Shown: positions 44,749 through 54,267 of the stretch, piece after piece
Layout: every line of letters begins with the position of its first letter
How positions within the stretch are numbered: the first letter of the stretch is position 1
Assembly: GCF_031583595.1 (NCBI RefSeq)
Contig: NZ_CP134145.1
Span: forward strand, 4,650,001 to 4,714,000
Length of the DNA: 64,000 bases
DNA from: Thalassotalea psychrophila
Lineage (GTDB): Bacteria > Pseudomonadota > Gammaproteobacteria > Enterobacterales > Alteromonadaceae
Reading direction: 5' to 3'
Notes under the pieces: model-generated
Told to the model about the DNA's origin: nothing
Seen by the model: the letters and a program-made list of their open reading frames with translations, nothing else
The model's database searches: none
Program-made: the position numbers and the translations under genes

Positions 44749-47721
44749 ATGAACAAATTCAAACCCAGCATTTTAACACTCAGCCTTTTAGCTGCAGGGT
44801 TAACATTTGCTAGCGTGCCTAGTTTTGCTCAAGAAGAAAGCGAAGCGCCAACCGCAGAACAATCAACAGCCGTAGAAATCGATGAAGAACAAGTTGAAGT
44901 AATTGAAGTTACTGGTTTCCGTGGCAGTGTAATCAAATCATTAAATACCAAACGTTATGCCGATACAGTAGTTGACGCAATATCTGCCGATGACATTGGT
45001 GGTTTACCTGACGTATCTATTGCTGACTCATTAACTCGACTACCTGGTGTTACCTCTATTCGAGTTGACGGACAATCAAGCGAACTAAATATTCGTGGTC
45101 TTTCTGGCGGTTTTGTTTTCTCTACCTTAAATGGTCGTGAGCAAGTTTCTTCAGCTGGTGGCCGTAATGTACAGTTTGACCAATTCCCTTCAGAACTGAT
45201 ACATCAGGCGCAAGTATACAAATCTCAAAAAGCATCACTTATTGAAGGTGGTGTGGCCGGTACTATCGAATTACAAACTGCAAACGCACTACAAAATGAA
45301 GAAGATACTAAAGTTCGTTTCTCAGCTCATGGTAACTGGAACGAAGCTGCGGCAGATAATGAAGACTCGGATACTTTCGGTCGACGTTTAACCGCGTCTT
45401 ATCAAGGTAAATTTTTAGAAGATACTGTCGGTGTTTCAGTTGGTTTAGCACAAATGTTTCAACCAACGGTTTCAAGCCGATTTGTTAACTATCAATTTGA
45501 TAACGTTGATTTATCAAATTCTTATGATGGTGGCCCAGAAAGCATTTTAGTTTCGAGTGGTTTCGAACTTAATGAGCGCGGCGGTGAAGATGAACGTAAC
45601 GCCATTGTATTAGCTCTAAACTATGAGCCAAGAGATGATTTACGTTTCCAGGCTGATGTATTTTACTCAGATTTTGAATCTGACAAATGGGATCGTGGTA
45701 TTCGAGTATCAGGATTGAATAATATTCAAAACCCAAATTCTGGCTTAGCACTAACCAATCCAGTTGTTGGTAATGGTGCATTATTAGGTGGCACATTCTC
45801 ACGTGATCCTAATAACGACATTGATGCTCCACCATTTAAAACTTCAGCACGTGATATGAATGTGCAAACTCAAGCTGATGATAACTCTACTGAGAGTAGT
45901 GTTTTTTCTTGGGGCTTAAAGGGTGAATGGGACATTAACGATCAATTAATGATGACTGTCGATTTTGCTCATTCTGAAGCGGAAGAAACTTATCGAGATC
46001 AAGTGTTACGCATGGCCTATTTTGAAGATTCTAGCGCGGCAACTCCGGTTATTGATGACAACATTGTTATGACCTACGAGTTAGATGGCCTAGATATCCC
46101 TGATGTGAGCTTTAATCAAGATTTTACCGATTTAAACCACATGATGGTGACGAGTTCTGAATCGTACCCACATATCGAAGAAAACTCTTCTGATGCTGTT
46201 CGAGTTGATTTTGTATACGAGCTTGATAACGAATACATTCGCTCAATTGAAGCAGGTGTACGGGTATCAAATCGAGAATATGAATTAGATCGTGGTCGTT
46301 TCTTATATGGTACAAACGACTTTAATATGCGTAATGGCCAATACATTGTCTACGGTCCTAACGATGCTGATGGCAACCCTACAGAAACAACGCGCTACCA
46401 ACCATTTCAAATTCCAGAAGAGATGGCAACATCAACATCAATTGGTGGTGACCTATCAGGCATGCCTGGTTTCTTGTCGGTAAATAATGCCGATATCTTA
46501 AATGCCTGGATCCCTGATGTAGATCGTACCCCACTTAAACGATGGGACCATTCTTGGACCATGTCGCAAAGTAATATGGTTGAAGAAGATGTTACTGCAA
46601 TTTACGTGCAAGCGAACATAGATGCTGAAATATTCAATTTGCCAGTTACCGGTAACTTTGGTATTCGTGCGATTGAAACTGAGCAAAAAAGTACAGGTTT
46701 AATTAATGTTGGTGCCGGTAACGGTGATGTACTTTATGATGACCGTGGTGTTGCTAGTGACGAATGGGTAAAAGGTACTGTTGGTACAGAGTACACTGAC
46801 TACTTACCATCATTTAACTTGAACTTTGCCATTACTGATGATGATCAACTTCGCTTTGCGTATGCAAAAGTATTAGCACGTCCTGATATGGGCGATATGG
46901 CCAACAGTGGTAACTTTGCTTTTAATCAAGAAGTAGATGGTAACTTTATTGCTTTAGATAGTAATACCAGCCCGTTTATTCGTCCATTTTATGCCGATCA
47001 AATTGATGTGTCTTATGAACATTACTTTGTAGAAACTGACGGTGCCTTTGTTTTTGCTGTTTGGAATAAAGATATTGAAAACTACCCTGGTACAATCGTT
47101 GATGAAAACTTTGATTATGCAGCGGCTGGTATTGAAGTACCACCGGTTCCTGCAGACAAGCAGTTTGATGAAACTACTGGTGAAGAATTAGTTTGGGAAA
47201 ATGGTGATTATACTCATATCGAAAATAATGCTGAAGGTGGCTATATTCGCGGTATCGAAATTGGTTATACACAAACATTTAAATTTTTACCTGGCGCATT
47301 TTCTGGCCTAGGTGCTAACTTGAATTTCTCATACACAGAGAGTGAAATTGAACGTCCATCAAACGTACCTGGTGAAGATTCTGCACCGGGTCCAATTGAA
47401 GGTCTTTCACCACGTGTATACAGTGCAACCATCTTCTATGATTATGATGACAAGTTCTCTGCACGAGTTAGTGCAAGACATCGTGCCGAGTACTTAGGCC
47501 GTCAAATTGCCATTGGTGACAGTCAGTCAGCGTATTTTGAGAAAGAAACTATAGTTTCAGCTCAAACATCATATAACTGGACAGAAAACCTGCAAACAGT
47601 GTTATCGGTAGACAACCTTACAGATGAACCAAATGTTTCATATTTTGGTGACACATCACGTACAGGTACTATCCAATACTTCGGTAGAACTATTTACTTT
47701 GGTGTTAACTACACTATGTAA
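44749..47721 (+). CDS. TonB-dependent receptor, probable maltodextrin/starch oligosaccharide importer
   Basis: 990 residues with a signal peptide ending SFAQ. A TonB-box-like stretch (EVIEVTGFRGSVIKSL) precedes the plug domain, with DIGGLPDVSIADSLTRLPGV, LNIRGLSGGFVFSTLNGRE and SQKASLIEGGVAGTIELQT. The remaining about 800 residues form the 22-strand barrel and end in the aromatic-rich TIYFGVNYTM. This is the Caulobacter/Alteromonadales carbohydrate TonB-receptor style (MalA-like), not the SusC type with an N-terminal extension. Its place beside the starch-binding lipoprotein and the operator suggests maltodextrin import. An efficient terminator follows its stop codon. Confidence 0.92.
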   Translation: MNKFKPSILTLSLLAAGLTFASVPSFAQEESEAPTAEQSTAVEIDEEQVEVIEVTGFRGSVIKSLNTKRYADTVVDAISADDIGGLPDVSIADSLTRLPGVTSIRVDGQSSELNIRGLSGGFVFSTLNGREQVSSAGGRNVQFDQFPSELIHQAQVYKSQKASLIEGGVAGTIELQTANALQNEEDTKVRFSAHGNWNEAAADNEDSDTFGRRLTASYQGKFLEDTVGVSVGLAQMFQPTVSSRFVNYQFDNVDLSNSYDGGPESILVSSGFELNERGGEDERNAIVLALNYEPRDDLRFQADVFYSDFESDKWDRGIRVSGLNNIQNPNSGLALTNPVVGNGALLGGTFSRDPNNDIDAPPFKTSARDMNVQTQADDNSTESSVFSWGLKGEWDINDQLMMTVDFAHSEAEETYRDQVLRMAYFEDSSAATPVIDDNIVMTYELDGLDIPDVSFNQDFTDLNHMMVTSSESYPHIEENSSDAVRVDFVYELDNEYIRSIEAGVRVSNREYELDRGRFLYGTNDFNMRNGQYIVYGPNDADGNPTETTRYQPFQIPEEMATSTSIGGDLSGMPGFLSVNNADILNAWIPDVDRTPLKRWDHSWTMSQSNMVEEDVTAIYVQANIDAEIFNLPVTGNFGIRAIETEQKSTGLINVGAGNGDVLYDDRGVASDEWVKGTVGTEYTDYLPSFNLNFAITDDDQLRFAYAKVLARPDMGDMANSGNFAFNQEVDGNFIALDSNTSPFIRPFYADQIDVSYEHYFVETDGAFVFAVWNKDIENYPGTIVDENFDYAAAGIEVPPVPADKQFDETTGEELVWENGDYTHIENNAEGGYIRGIEIGYTQTFKFLPGAFSGLGANLNFSYTESEIERPSNVPGEDSAPGPIEGLSPRVYSATIFYDYDDKFSARVSARHRAEYLGRQIAIGDSQSAYFEKETIVSAQTSYNWTENLQTVLSVDNLTDEPNVSYFGDTSRTGTIQYFGRTIYFGVNYTM

Positions 47722-47736
47722 TAGACCTTAAAAAAT

Positions 47737-47769
47737 AGGAGCAACGTTTATGTTGCTCCTTTTTTATTT
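47737..47769 (+). terminator. intrinsic terminator after the TonB receptor
   Basis: AGGAGCAAC (47737-47745) and GTTGCTCCT (47752-47760) form a perfect 9-bp stem with a 6-nt loop, followed by TTTTTATTTTT. The receptor is therefore mostly transcribed apart from the genes downstream. Confidence 0.92.
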
Positions 47770-47922
47770 TTAAGAAATATCTCTTTAACTATAACGTTTT
47801 AACGAAAGACATATTTCTTAGATATAAATATTTTGCTCGAGCGATTAATAACAGTACCATGTGCTTAAACCCGATAAATATTTAAGTAATATCATACATT
47901 TAAGTTTAAAGTGGTATAAAGT

Positions 47923-49602
47923 ATGAAAACAAACAATCAACTTAACAGCCTAGTTATTTTAGCTTTTACTAGTATCATTACAGCTTGTGGTGGAGGCGGG
48001 GGAAGTACAACAGAAAAACCAACTGTTATAGCACCAACAAGTAATATTATTGGTGAGCCAGTTTCAATTAGTTATGCAAGCGCACAAACTTCCAGCACTG
48101 ATCAGTGCCATTCATCTGCAGTAGAAAACAGCACAGTTAAATTCACTGAAATATCTCAACAAGCAGGCCTGAACTTTAGCCATTCTATGCCCAATGGCGA
48201 TGGTATTCTAGGCATGTCAGGTGGTGTAGCCGCAGGAGATTTTAATAGTGATGGCTGGACAGACTTATATGCAATTGGTGGTGCAGGCCAGCCAAATTTA
48301 TTATTAATTAATCAACAAGATGGTTCATTTAAAGATGATGCTAACTTTGCCAATGTAGACCTATTAAACCGAGGCAGTGGTCCATCGTTTGCAGATATTG
48401 ACGGTGATGGCTTATTGGATTTATTTGTTGGTAGCGTTGGCGGTGCAAAACCCCGATTATTTATCAATACCGGTAATGAAAAGTTTGCCGATATTACTGA
48501 ACAATCAGGGCTAAATTTACCTACCAACAATTTCTCTGCAACATGGGGTGATTATGATAAAGATAATGATTTAGATTTATTTGTGACTCATTATGATGAT
48601 GACACGTTCGAGCATTACCCTTATTTTTGGCGCAATAATGGTGACCTAACTTTTACCGATGTCAGCTTAGCGGCAGGAATAGACAAACTAAGCATTCGCG
48701 ACAGAACATTTACCCCAAGCTTTGCCGATATAAATAACGACAGCTGGCAAGATTTATTGTTAGTCACTGATAACAATTTAACCAAAGTTTTCATCAATAA
48801 TCAGGATGGTACGTTTAAAGACTTTACCAACACAGATGTCATTACTGATAACGCCGGCATGGGCTCAGCGATAGGTGATTATGATAACGACGGTGATTTG
48901 GATTGGTTTGTATCAGCAATATCTTTTAAAGATGGAGTGAAACATTTTGGCTGGTTAACTCCTGGTAACCGCTTTTATCAAAACCAAGGTGATGGCACTT
49001 TTATTGATAAAACCGATGAAACTGGTGTACGTCATGGCTATTGGGGTTGGGCGAGTTGTTTTAGTGACTTTAACAATGATGGTCATTTAGATATTTTTCA
49101 TGTAAATGGCATGGAAGGCGATGATATAGATCCTATGTTTAAGGACGACCCTTCTCGGTTATTTATGGCCAATGGCGACGGTACATTTACAGAATCAGCA
49201 CTAGCCGCTGGCATAGATGATAAAGCCATGGGTCGTGGTCTGGTGTGTTTCGATTATGATAAAGATGGCGATCAAGATTTATATATTGCCAATCACAATC
49301 AACCGCCAAAATTATTTTGTAATCAAGGTACAAACAACAATTTTATTAATATTCGTTTAGTTGAAAAAACTACGAATACGCAAGCTATTGGTGCACGTAT
49401 CTATGTTAAAACAACCACTAGCCAGCAGATGCGAGAATTACGCACCGGCAACAACTTTGTTTCTCAAAACCCAGTTGAAGCACATTTCGGCCTACATAAA
49501 ACCACAAATATCGAATATATTCGTATTGTTTGGCCAGATAGTAAAGAAACCAAAATCAATGATGTTGATAGTAACCAATTTCTTATTATCGAAAGAATTT
49601 AG
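47923..49602 (+). CDS. CRTAC1-like FG-GAP/ASPIC-UnbV lipoprotein
   Basis: 559 residues. Lipoprotein signal (IITAC followed by GGGGGS). The body has seven or so FG-GAP/VCBS-type blades with calcium-binding D-x-D/N-x-D-G-x-x-D loops: DFNSDGWTDLY, DIDGDGLLDLFVG, DYDKDNDLDLFVT, DYDNDGDLDWFV, DFNNDGHLDIFHV and DYDKDGDQDLYI. The C-terminal about 70 residues (AIGARIYVKTTTSQQMRELRTGNNFVSQ, then FGLHKTTNIEYIRIVWPDS) are an ASPIC/UnbV domain. It is predicted to be a beta-propeller at the cell surface or periplasmic face. The role is unknown. It lies 12 bp before the haloperoxidase-like gene. Confidence 0.87.
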   Translation: MKTNNQLNSLVILAFTSIITACGGGGGSTTEKPTVIAPTSNIIGEPVSISYASAQTSSTDQCHSSAVENSTVKFTEISQQAGLNFSHSMPNGDGILGMSGGVAAGDFNSDGWTDLYAIGGAGQPNLLLINQQDGSFKDDANFANVDLLNRGSGPSFADIDGDGLLDLFVGSVGGAKPRLFINTGNEKFADITEQSGLNLPTNNFSATWGDYDKDNDLDLFVTHYDDDTFEHYPYFWRNNGDLTFTDVSLAAGIDKLSIRDRTFTPSFADINNDSWQDLLLVTDNNLTKVFINNQDGTFKDFTNTDVITDNAGMGSAIGDYDNDGDLDWFVSAISFKDGVKHFGWLTPGNRFYQNQGDGTFIDKTDETGVRHGYWGWASCFSDFNNDGHLDIFHVNGMEGDDIDPMFKDDPSRLFMANGDGTFTESALAAGIDDKAMGRGLVCFDYDKDGDQDLYIANHNQPPKLFCNQGTNNNFINIRLVEKTTNTQAIGARIYVKTTTSQQMRELRTGNNFVSQNPVEAHFGLHKTTNIEYIRIVWPDSKETKINDVDSNQFLIIERI

Positions 49603-49614
49603 AGACCTCCTAAG

Positions 49615-51561
49615 ATGAACAACAACCTAATTAAACTATCTAGTTCTGCGTTATTAATATTGGCGATAGCTGCCTGTAATGACTCTAGTGATAATACAAC
49701 CATAGAAGAACAAAACATAACAGAAAGAGCAGGCCATTCCGTAGCCAGGCAATGGAATGAAGTGATATTACATGGCATTCGAAATGATTATGCCAGACCA
49801 ACTGTACATGCCCGAAATTTATTCCATACATCATCAGCTATGTTTGATGCATGGGCTACTTTTGATGAAAGTGCAACACCTTTCTTGTATAACAATAGCG
49901 TTGCCGGCTTCAGTTGTTCAGCACAAACTATTAACACTGATAATAATTACTTAGAAAACCAAGAGGAAGCAATTAGCTATGCTGCCTACCGTTTAGTTGA
50001 ACATCGCTTTAGAAATTCCCCAGGGGTTCATTCTATAATGGAAAAGGCGGATGGATTAATGTCAAACCTTGGTTATGATATTAATGACACAACAGAAAAT
50101 TCCGTTGCTGCATTAGGCAATCATATTGCTGATTGTTATATTCAATTTGGTTTTCAAGACGGTGCAAATGAGCAACTGGGTTATGCCAACACCGCCTATC
50201 AACCCGTTAATGCACCTTTAGAGCTAGGTCTGAATCGCCCTGGAAATCCAAACATAACAGATTTAGACCATTGGCAACCTTTATCTATAGAAGGATATAT
50301 AGATCAAGCCGGCAATCCTGTTGATAGTATTCCTGAGTTTTTAGGTCCTGAGTGGGGTCAAGTGATACCTTTTGCCCTATCAGAAAACGATAAAACAACT
50401 TATCCCCGTGATGATTTCGATTATCAGGTTTATTTCGACCCAGGTATGCCTCCAACTATCGAAGGTGATTTAAGTGAAGAATATAAGTGGGGATTCAGTC
50501 TAGTTGCCGTTTGGTCGGCGCATTTGGGCAAAAATAATGATGAAGTGTGGGACATATCACCTAACAGCTTAGGTAACATATCTTCATATCCTGAATTGTT
50601 TAAAGACTACCCTCAGTTTTACAATCAGCTTAACGGTGGCGACAGCAGTTCTGGCTATAAAACTAACCCGGTAACTAATCAACCATACGAAGAGCAATTA
50701 GTACCACGTAGTGACTATGCCAGAGTATTAGCTGAGTTTTGGGCTGATGGACCCGAATCTGAAACACCACCAGGACATTGGTTTGTCATTTTAAATACGG
50801 TAAGTGATCACTCCTTACTGGAAAAACGCTGGCAAGGTGAAGGTGACTTACTTGGCAACCTGGAATGGGATATAAAAACCTATTTTGCCATGGGCGGTAC
50901 CATGCATGACTCAGCAATAACAGCATGGGGCATTAAAGGGCATTACGATTATATTCGCCCGGTATCGGCAATTAGAGCAATGGCTGATTTAGGCCAAAGT
51001 ACTAATGAAAATCTACCGTCATTTCATATAAACGGCTTGCCTTTAATTGATAATTACATTGAACTGGTTAGCGCGAATGACCCGCTTGTAGGGGAAGATA
51101 ATGAGCACTTGGGGAAAATTAAAGTGCTATCTTGGAAAGGACCAGAATATATTGATAATCCTGACTCTGATTTAGCAGATGTTGATTGGATCTTAGCTGA
51201 AAATTGGTGGCCATATCAGCGCCCTTCTTTTGTTACCCCGCCATTTGCCGGTTATGTTTCAGGTCACTCAACTTATTCGAGAGCTGCCGCTGATTTAATG
51301 ACAGCGATGACAGGTGATTCATATTTCCCGGGAGGAATGAGTGAGTTTTCAATTAAAGCAGATGAGTTTTTAGTTTTCGAGCAAGGTCCAAGTATCGACA
51401 TGACTTTACAATGGGCAACTTACAAAGATGCATCTGATCAATGTAGTCTCTCCCGTATATGGGGAGGCATCCACCCTCCTGCCGATGATTTACCAGGAAG
51501 GGTAATAGGAGCTAAAATAGGTAAGCAAAGTTTTGAATTTGCACAAAGTTTCTTTAACTAA
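49615..51561 (+). CDS. Vanadium-dependent haloperoxidase-type PAP2 lipoprotein
   Basis: 648 residues, lipoprotein signal with lipobox I-A-A-C. The C-terminal half carries the three parts of the vanadate/phosphate site: HYDYIRPVSAI (about residue 442), GYVSGHSTYSRAAADLM (about 546) and RIWGGIHPPADDLPGRVIGAKIG (about 615). Members oxidise halides with peroxide or act as acid phosphatases, and sequence alone does not tell which applies here. Two further genes follow on the same strand, and it is probably co-transcribed with the preceding lipoprotein. Its place in a starch locus has no obvious explanation. Confidence 0.88.
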   Translation: MNNNLIKLSSSALLILAIAACNDSSDNTTIEEQNITERAGHSVARQWNEVILHGIRNDYARPTVHARNLFHTSSAMFDAWATFDESATPFLYNNSVAGFSCSAQTINTDNNYLENQEEAISYAAYRLVEHRFRNSPGVHSIMEKADGLMSNLGYDINDTTENSVAALGNHIADCYIQFGFQDGANEQLGYANTAYQPVNAPLELGLNRPGNPNITDLDHWQPLSIEGYIDQAGNPVDSIPEFLGPEWGQVIPFALSENDKTTYPRDDFDYQVYFDPGMPPTIEGDLSEEYKWGFSLVAVWSAHLGKNNDEVWDISPNSLGNISSYPELFKDYPQFYNQLNGGDSSSGYKTNPVTNQPYEEQLVPRSDYARVLAEFWADGPESETPPGHWFVILNTVSDHSLLEKRWQGEGDLLGNLEWDIKTYFAMGGTMHDSAITAWGIKGHYDYIRPVSAIRAMADLGQSTNENLPSFHINGLPLIDNYIELVSANDPLVGEDNEHLGKIKVLSWKGPEYIDNPDSDLADVDWILAENWWPYQRPSFVTPPFAGYVSGHSTYSRAAADLMTAMTGDSYFPGGMSEFSIKADEFLVFEQGPSIDMTLQWATYKDASDQCSLSRIWGGIHPPADDLPGRVIGAKIGKQSFEFAQSFFN

Positions 51562-51584
51562 TATTACTGTGAATAAGTGAATTT

Positions 51585-52502
51585 ATGAAAACAATACAAA
51601 TAGGTAACTTGAGCAAAGTCTCATCAAGACTCATTTATGGTTGTATGCGTATTAACGGCGACAACTCTAGCGACGCCATAGCACAAGGCAAACTTGCGAT
51701 CCGCAGCGCCATTGATGCCGGTTATAATCACTTTGATCACGCTGATATTTATGGCGGCGGCGAATGTGAACGAATTTTTGGGCAAGTGTTAAAAGAAAGC
51801 CCAGAGCTACGCGAACAACTAATTATCACCTCTAAAGCTGGCATTCGTTTTGCCAATACTCCCAATGATGGAGATGTTGGCCGTTATGATTTTTCAAGGG
51901 ATTATTTAATTAAGCAAGTAGAAGGCTCGTTAGAGCGCCTTAACGTTGAAGCCTTAGACTTATTCTTGTTACATCGTCCAGATTACTTATTTGACCCACA
52001 AGAAGTCGCAGAAACGTTTGAGCTTCTTAAGCGTCAAGGCAAAGTGAAACACTTTGGTGTCAGTAATTTTAGCCCTTCACAAGTGAGTTTGTTACAAGCT
52101 GCGACAACAGAAAAGTTAATGGTAAACCAAGTTGAAATTAATATTCATAACATCAGTTCGTTTACCGACGGTACGCTGGATCAATGCATGCAACACAACA
52201 TTACGCCTATGGCTTGGTGTCCAATCGCTACAGTTGTTTATGAAGCTTGGGGCAATACCTTTAGCAGTGAGGATGTGGCTCGAATTCATCAAGAGTTTGA
52301 TCGCCAAGCACAAATTTATGGTTGTGAAAAATGGATTGTCGCCTTTGCTTGGTTATTAAAGCATCCAGCTAAGATTTGCCCTATTGTTGGCACAACCAAC
52401 CCACAGCGCATTGTTGCGACTAAACAAGCCCTTGAACTGAATTACTCGCGCGAAGATTGGTATCGCTTATTACAAGCACGAAACGGACAACCTGTTCCGT
52501 AA
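51585..52502 (+). CDS. Aldo/keto reductase (YdhF-like)
   Basis: 305 residues, a TIM barrel. The catalytic set is visible: Asp51 and Tyr56 in HFDHADIYGGGECERIFG, Lys84 in IITSKAG and His130 in LFLLHRPDYLFDP. The NADPH-binding part is PICPIVGTTNPQRI near the C-terminus. It is a predicted cytosolic oxidoreductase of carbonyl or sugar substrates; the substrate is unknown. It begins 23 bp after the haloperoxidase-like gene and about 90 bp before the MFS gene, suggesting one transcript. Confidence 0.92.
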   Translation: MKTIQIGNLSKVSSRLIYGCMRINGDNSSDAIAQGKLAIRSAIDAGYNHFDHADIYGGGECERIFGQVLKESPELREQLIITSKAGIRFANTPNDGDVGRYDFSRDYLIKQVEGSLERLNVEALDLFLLHRPDYLFDPQEVAETFELLKRQGKVKHFGVSNFSPSQVSLLQAATTEKLMVNQVEINIHNISSFTDGTLDQCMQHNITPMAWCPIATVVYEAWGNTFSSEDVARIHQEFDRQAQIYGCEKWIVAFAWLLKHPAKICPIVGTTNPQRIVATKQALELNYSREDWYRLLQARNGQPVP

Positions 52503-52595
52503 CGACAATCAACGAATTTCGACTGTTAATACTTAAAACCATAATAAAATTAACAGCGCCATAAGAACAACTCACAATCAATATTGGGGAAAACA

Positions 52596-54017
52596 ATGCT
52601 AGCAATACAACAAAATCTGAGTAAACGCTTTTATGCGCTGCTTAGCTTACCTTCTACCGCTATGGGGTTTGCCTTGTCAGTGCAAATTTCGGCGTTAAGT
52701 TGGATATTAACTACCCAATATGGGCTGGATATTCACGAAGTAGGTTTGGTTTGGGCCGCGGGTCCAATTGCTGGCATTTTAGGTCAAGTAATTATAGGTA
52801 TTATTTCTGACAATGTATGGTTTTGGAATGGCCGCCGTCGACCATTCATTTTAATCGGCGGTGTTTTAGCTGGATTAATGCTATTAGCACTACCAAACAT
52901 TGATATTGTATCAAAAAGCCTTGGCATTGAAGCAATTCTAGCTGTTGCGATCGCCATAGCGTTAACTCTAGATTTATCGATTAATATTGGCTTTAATCCA
53001 ACGCGCTCAATTATTGCGGATGTAACACCAGAGGGTGAAAAAAGAACTCGTGGTTACACCTGGATGCAAACCATTTCCGGTACGTTTGGCGTTTTAGCGT
53101 ACGCGATCGGTGCAATTTGGGGAAACTTCGTTCTTATTTATTTTGGCGCTGCATTAGTACTGGTCTTATCTATTTTCCCGCCGTTTTTTATTACTGAACC
53201 GAAAGAACTGAACGTTAGTGAGCACGCTGCTAAAACTGAATCGCTGTCGTTTAAAGATATTATGATCAACATAAAACCGTTATGGGGTTTTATCATCTAT
53301 GACATTTATGCAATGGGCCGTCAGTTATCAGGCATAACTGTTAATAACTATTATGCCGAAATTATCTGCGCATTACTTACTATTGTTTGGGTAGTTCAAA
53401 CCATGCGAGCTACTGAGGATGATAAACCTGAGCAAGAAGCTGGTTTAGTTGGATTTCGAAAAATATTAGCCGCACACTCATTTAGCTGGATTGGCATTCA
53501 AACTATGTTCGTGTTTATTTTTGCATTTTTACAAGACAAAATGAGTGGTATTGGTGATGATGAGTTAGGTAAAATTATCTCAATAAGCTTTCTTGTTTTG
53601 AGTGCTGTGTCGGCATTATTACCAACATTATTACTTGAACCTCTGGCAACAAAATTTGGACGGGTAAAAGTGCACACTTACTGTATCGCGTCTATGGCTA
53701 CAGGATACTTTTTGGTGGCATTTTTGGGGCATTCAGAATATACCTTGTACTTTTTAATGGCAATATTAGGCATTGGTTGGTCGGCGGTGATCAGTTTAGT
53801 TTTTGCCATCATGTCGGAGAAAATTGACCAAAATAAAATGGGCATGTACATGGGCTTATTTAACTTGTCGGTTGTTATTCCGCAGTTGTTGGTTAGCTTG
53901 GGTGTCGGTTTATTCATTTCACAAACGAATGACAAGAGCGCCATATTCATTTTATGTGGCATCGCCTTAACGATTTCAGCATTATGTTGGAGCCAAGTTA
54001 AAGAACATAAAAAGTAA
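52596..54017 (+). CDS. MFS transporter, SLC45-like sugar permease (second copy)
   Basis: About 473 residues from the ATG at 52596, which has GGGGA 6 nt upstream; the in-frame TTG at 52584 is rejected. About 12 membrane helices. The sugar-permease signatures WAAGPIAGILGQVIIGIISDN and WNGRRRPFILIGGVLAGL match the transporter at 30.8-32.3 kb, but the two differ widely in the middle, so they are diverged paralogues or different substrates. It is the last gene of the plus-strand group and meets a strong bidirectional hairpin. Confidence 0.87.
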   Translation: MLAIQQNLSKRFYALLSLPSTAMGFALSVQISALSWILTTQYGLDIHEVGLVWAAGPIAGILGQVIIGIISDNVWFWNGRRRPFILIGGVLAGLMLLALPNIDIVSKSLGIEAILAVAIAIALTLDLSINIGFNPTRSIIADVTPEGEKRTRGYTWMQTISGTFGVLAYAIGAIWGNFVLIYFGAALVLVLSIFPPFFITEPKELNVSEHAAKTESLSFKDIMINIKPLWGFIIYDIYAMGRQLSGITVNNYYAEIICALLTIVWVVQTMRATEDDKPEQEAGLVGFRKILAAHSFSWIGIQTMFVFIFAFLQDKMSGIGDDELGKIISISFLVLSAVSALLPTLLLEPLATKFGRVKVHTYCIASMATGYFLVAFLGHSEYTLYFLMAILGIGWSAVISLVFAIMSEKIDQNKMGMYMGLFNLSVVIPQLLVSLGVGLFISQTNDKSAIFILCGIALTISALCWSQVKEHKK

Positions 54018-54022
54018 ATCCT

Positions 54023-54066
54023 AGGGCCATAGGCAGTTTATTGTATTGAACTTTGACTATGGCCCT
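54023..54066. terminator. bidirectional terminator between MFS and XRE genes
   Basis: AGGGCCATAG (54023-54032) pairs perfectly with CTATGGCCCT (54057-54066) over a 24-nt loop, followed by CAAATTTT on the plus strand. It lies between convergent stop codons. Confidence 0.6.
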
Positions 54067-54072
54067 CAAATT

Positions 54073-54267
54073 TTATCCTTCATCCTGAAATATTTGTTCA
54101 ATAGATAACTCAAACAACCGTGCGGTTTTAAATGCTAACGGTAAACTTGGATCAAACTTACCTTTTTCTATCGCATTAACCGTTTGTCTGGAAACTTCTA
54201 GAGCATTTGCAAGATCTGCCTGCGTCCAATCTCGCTCAGCGCGCAGTACTTTTAAGCGGTTTTTCAT
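54073..54267 (-). CDS. Small XRE-family HTH regulator
   Basis: 64 residues, almost entirely one Cro/C1-type helix-turn-helix: RLKVLRAERDWTQADLANALEVSRQTVNAIEKGKFDPSLPLAFKTARLF. The short YozG/Xre-like type often partners with a membrane protein. It overlaps the membrane gene's stop by 4 bp, so the pair is translationally coupled. Its target is probably its own promoter (inference). Confidence 0.88.
   Translation of the reverse strand: MKNRLKVLRAERDWTQADLANALEVSRQTVNAIEKGKFDPSLPLAFKTARLFELSIEQIFQDEG

Noticed and set aside
45569..46686. Several antisense frames of 60 to 77 codons within the TonB receptor
   Set aside because: They are shadows of the coding frame with no ribosome-binding sites and no recognisable domains.
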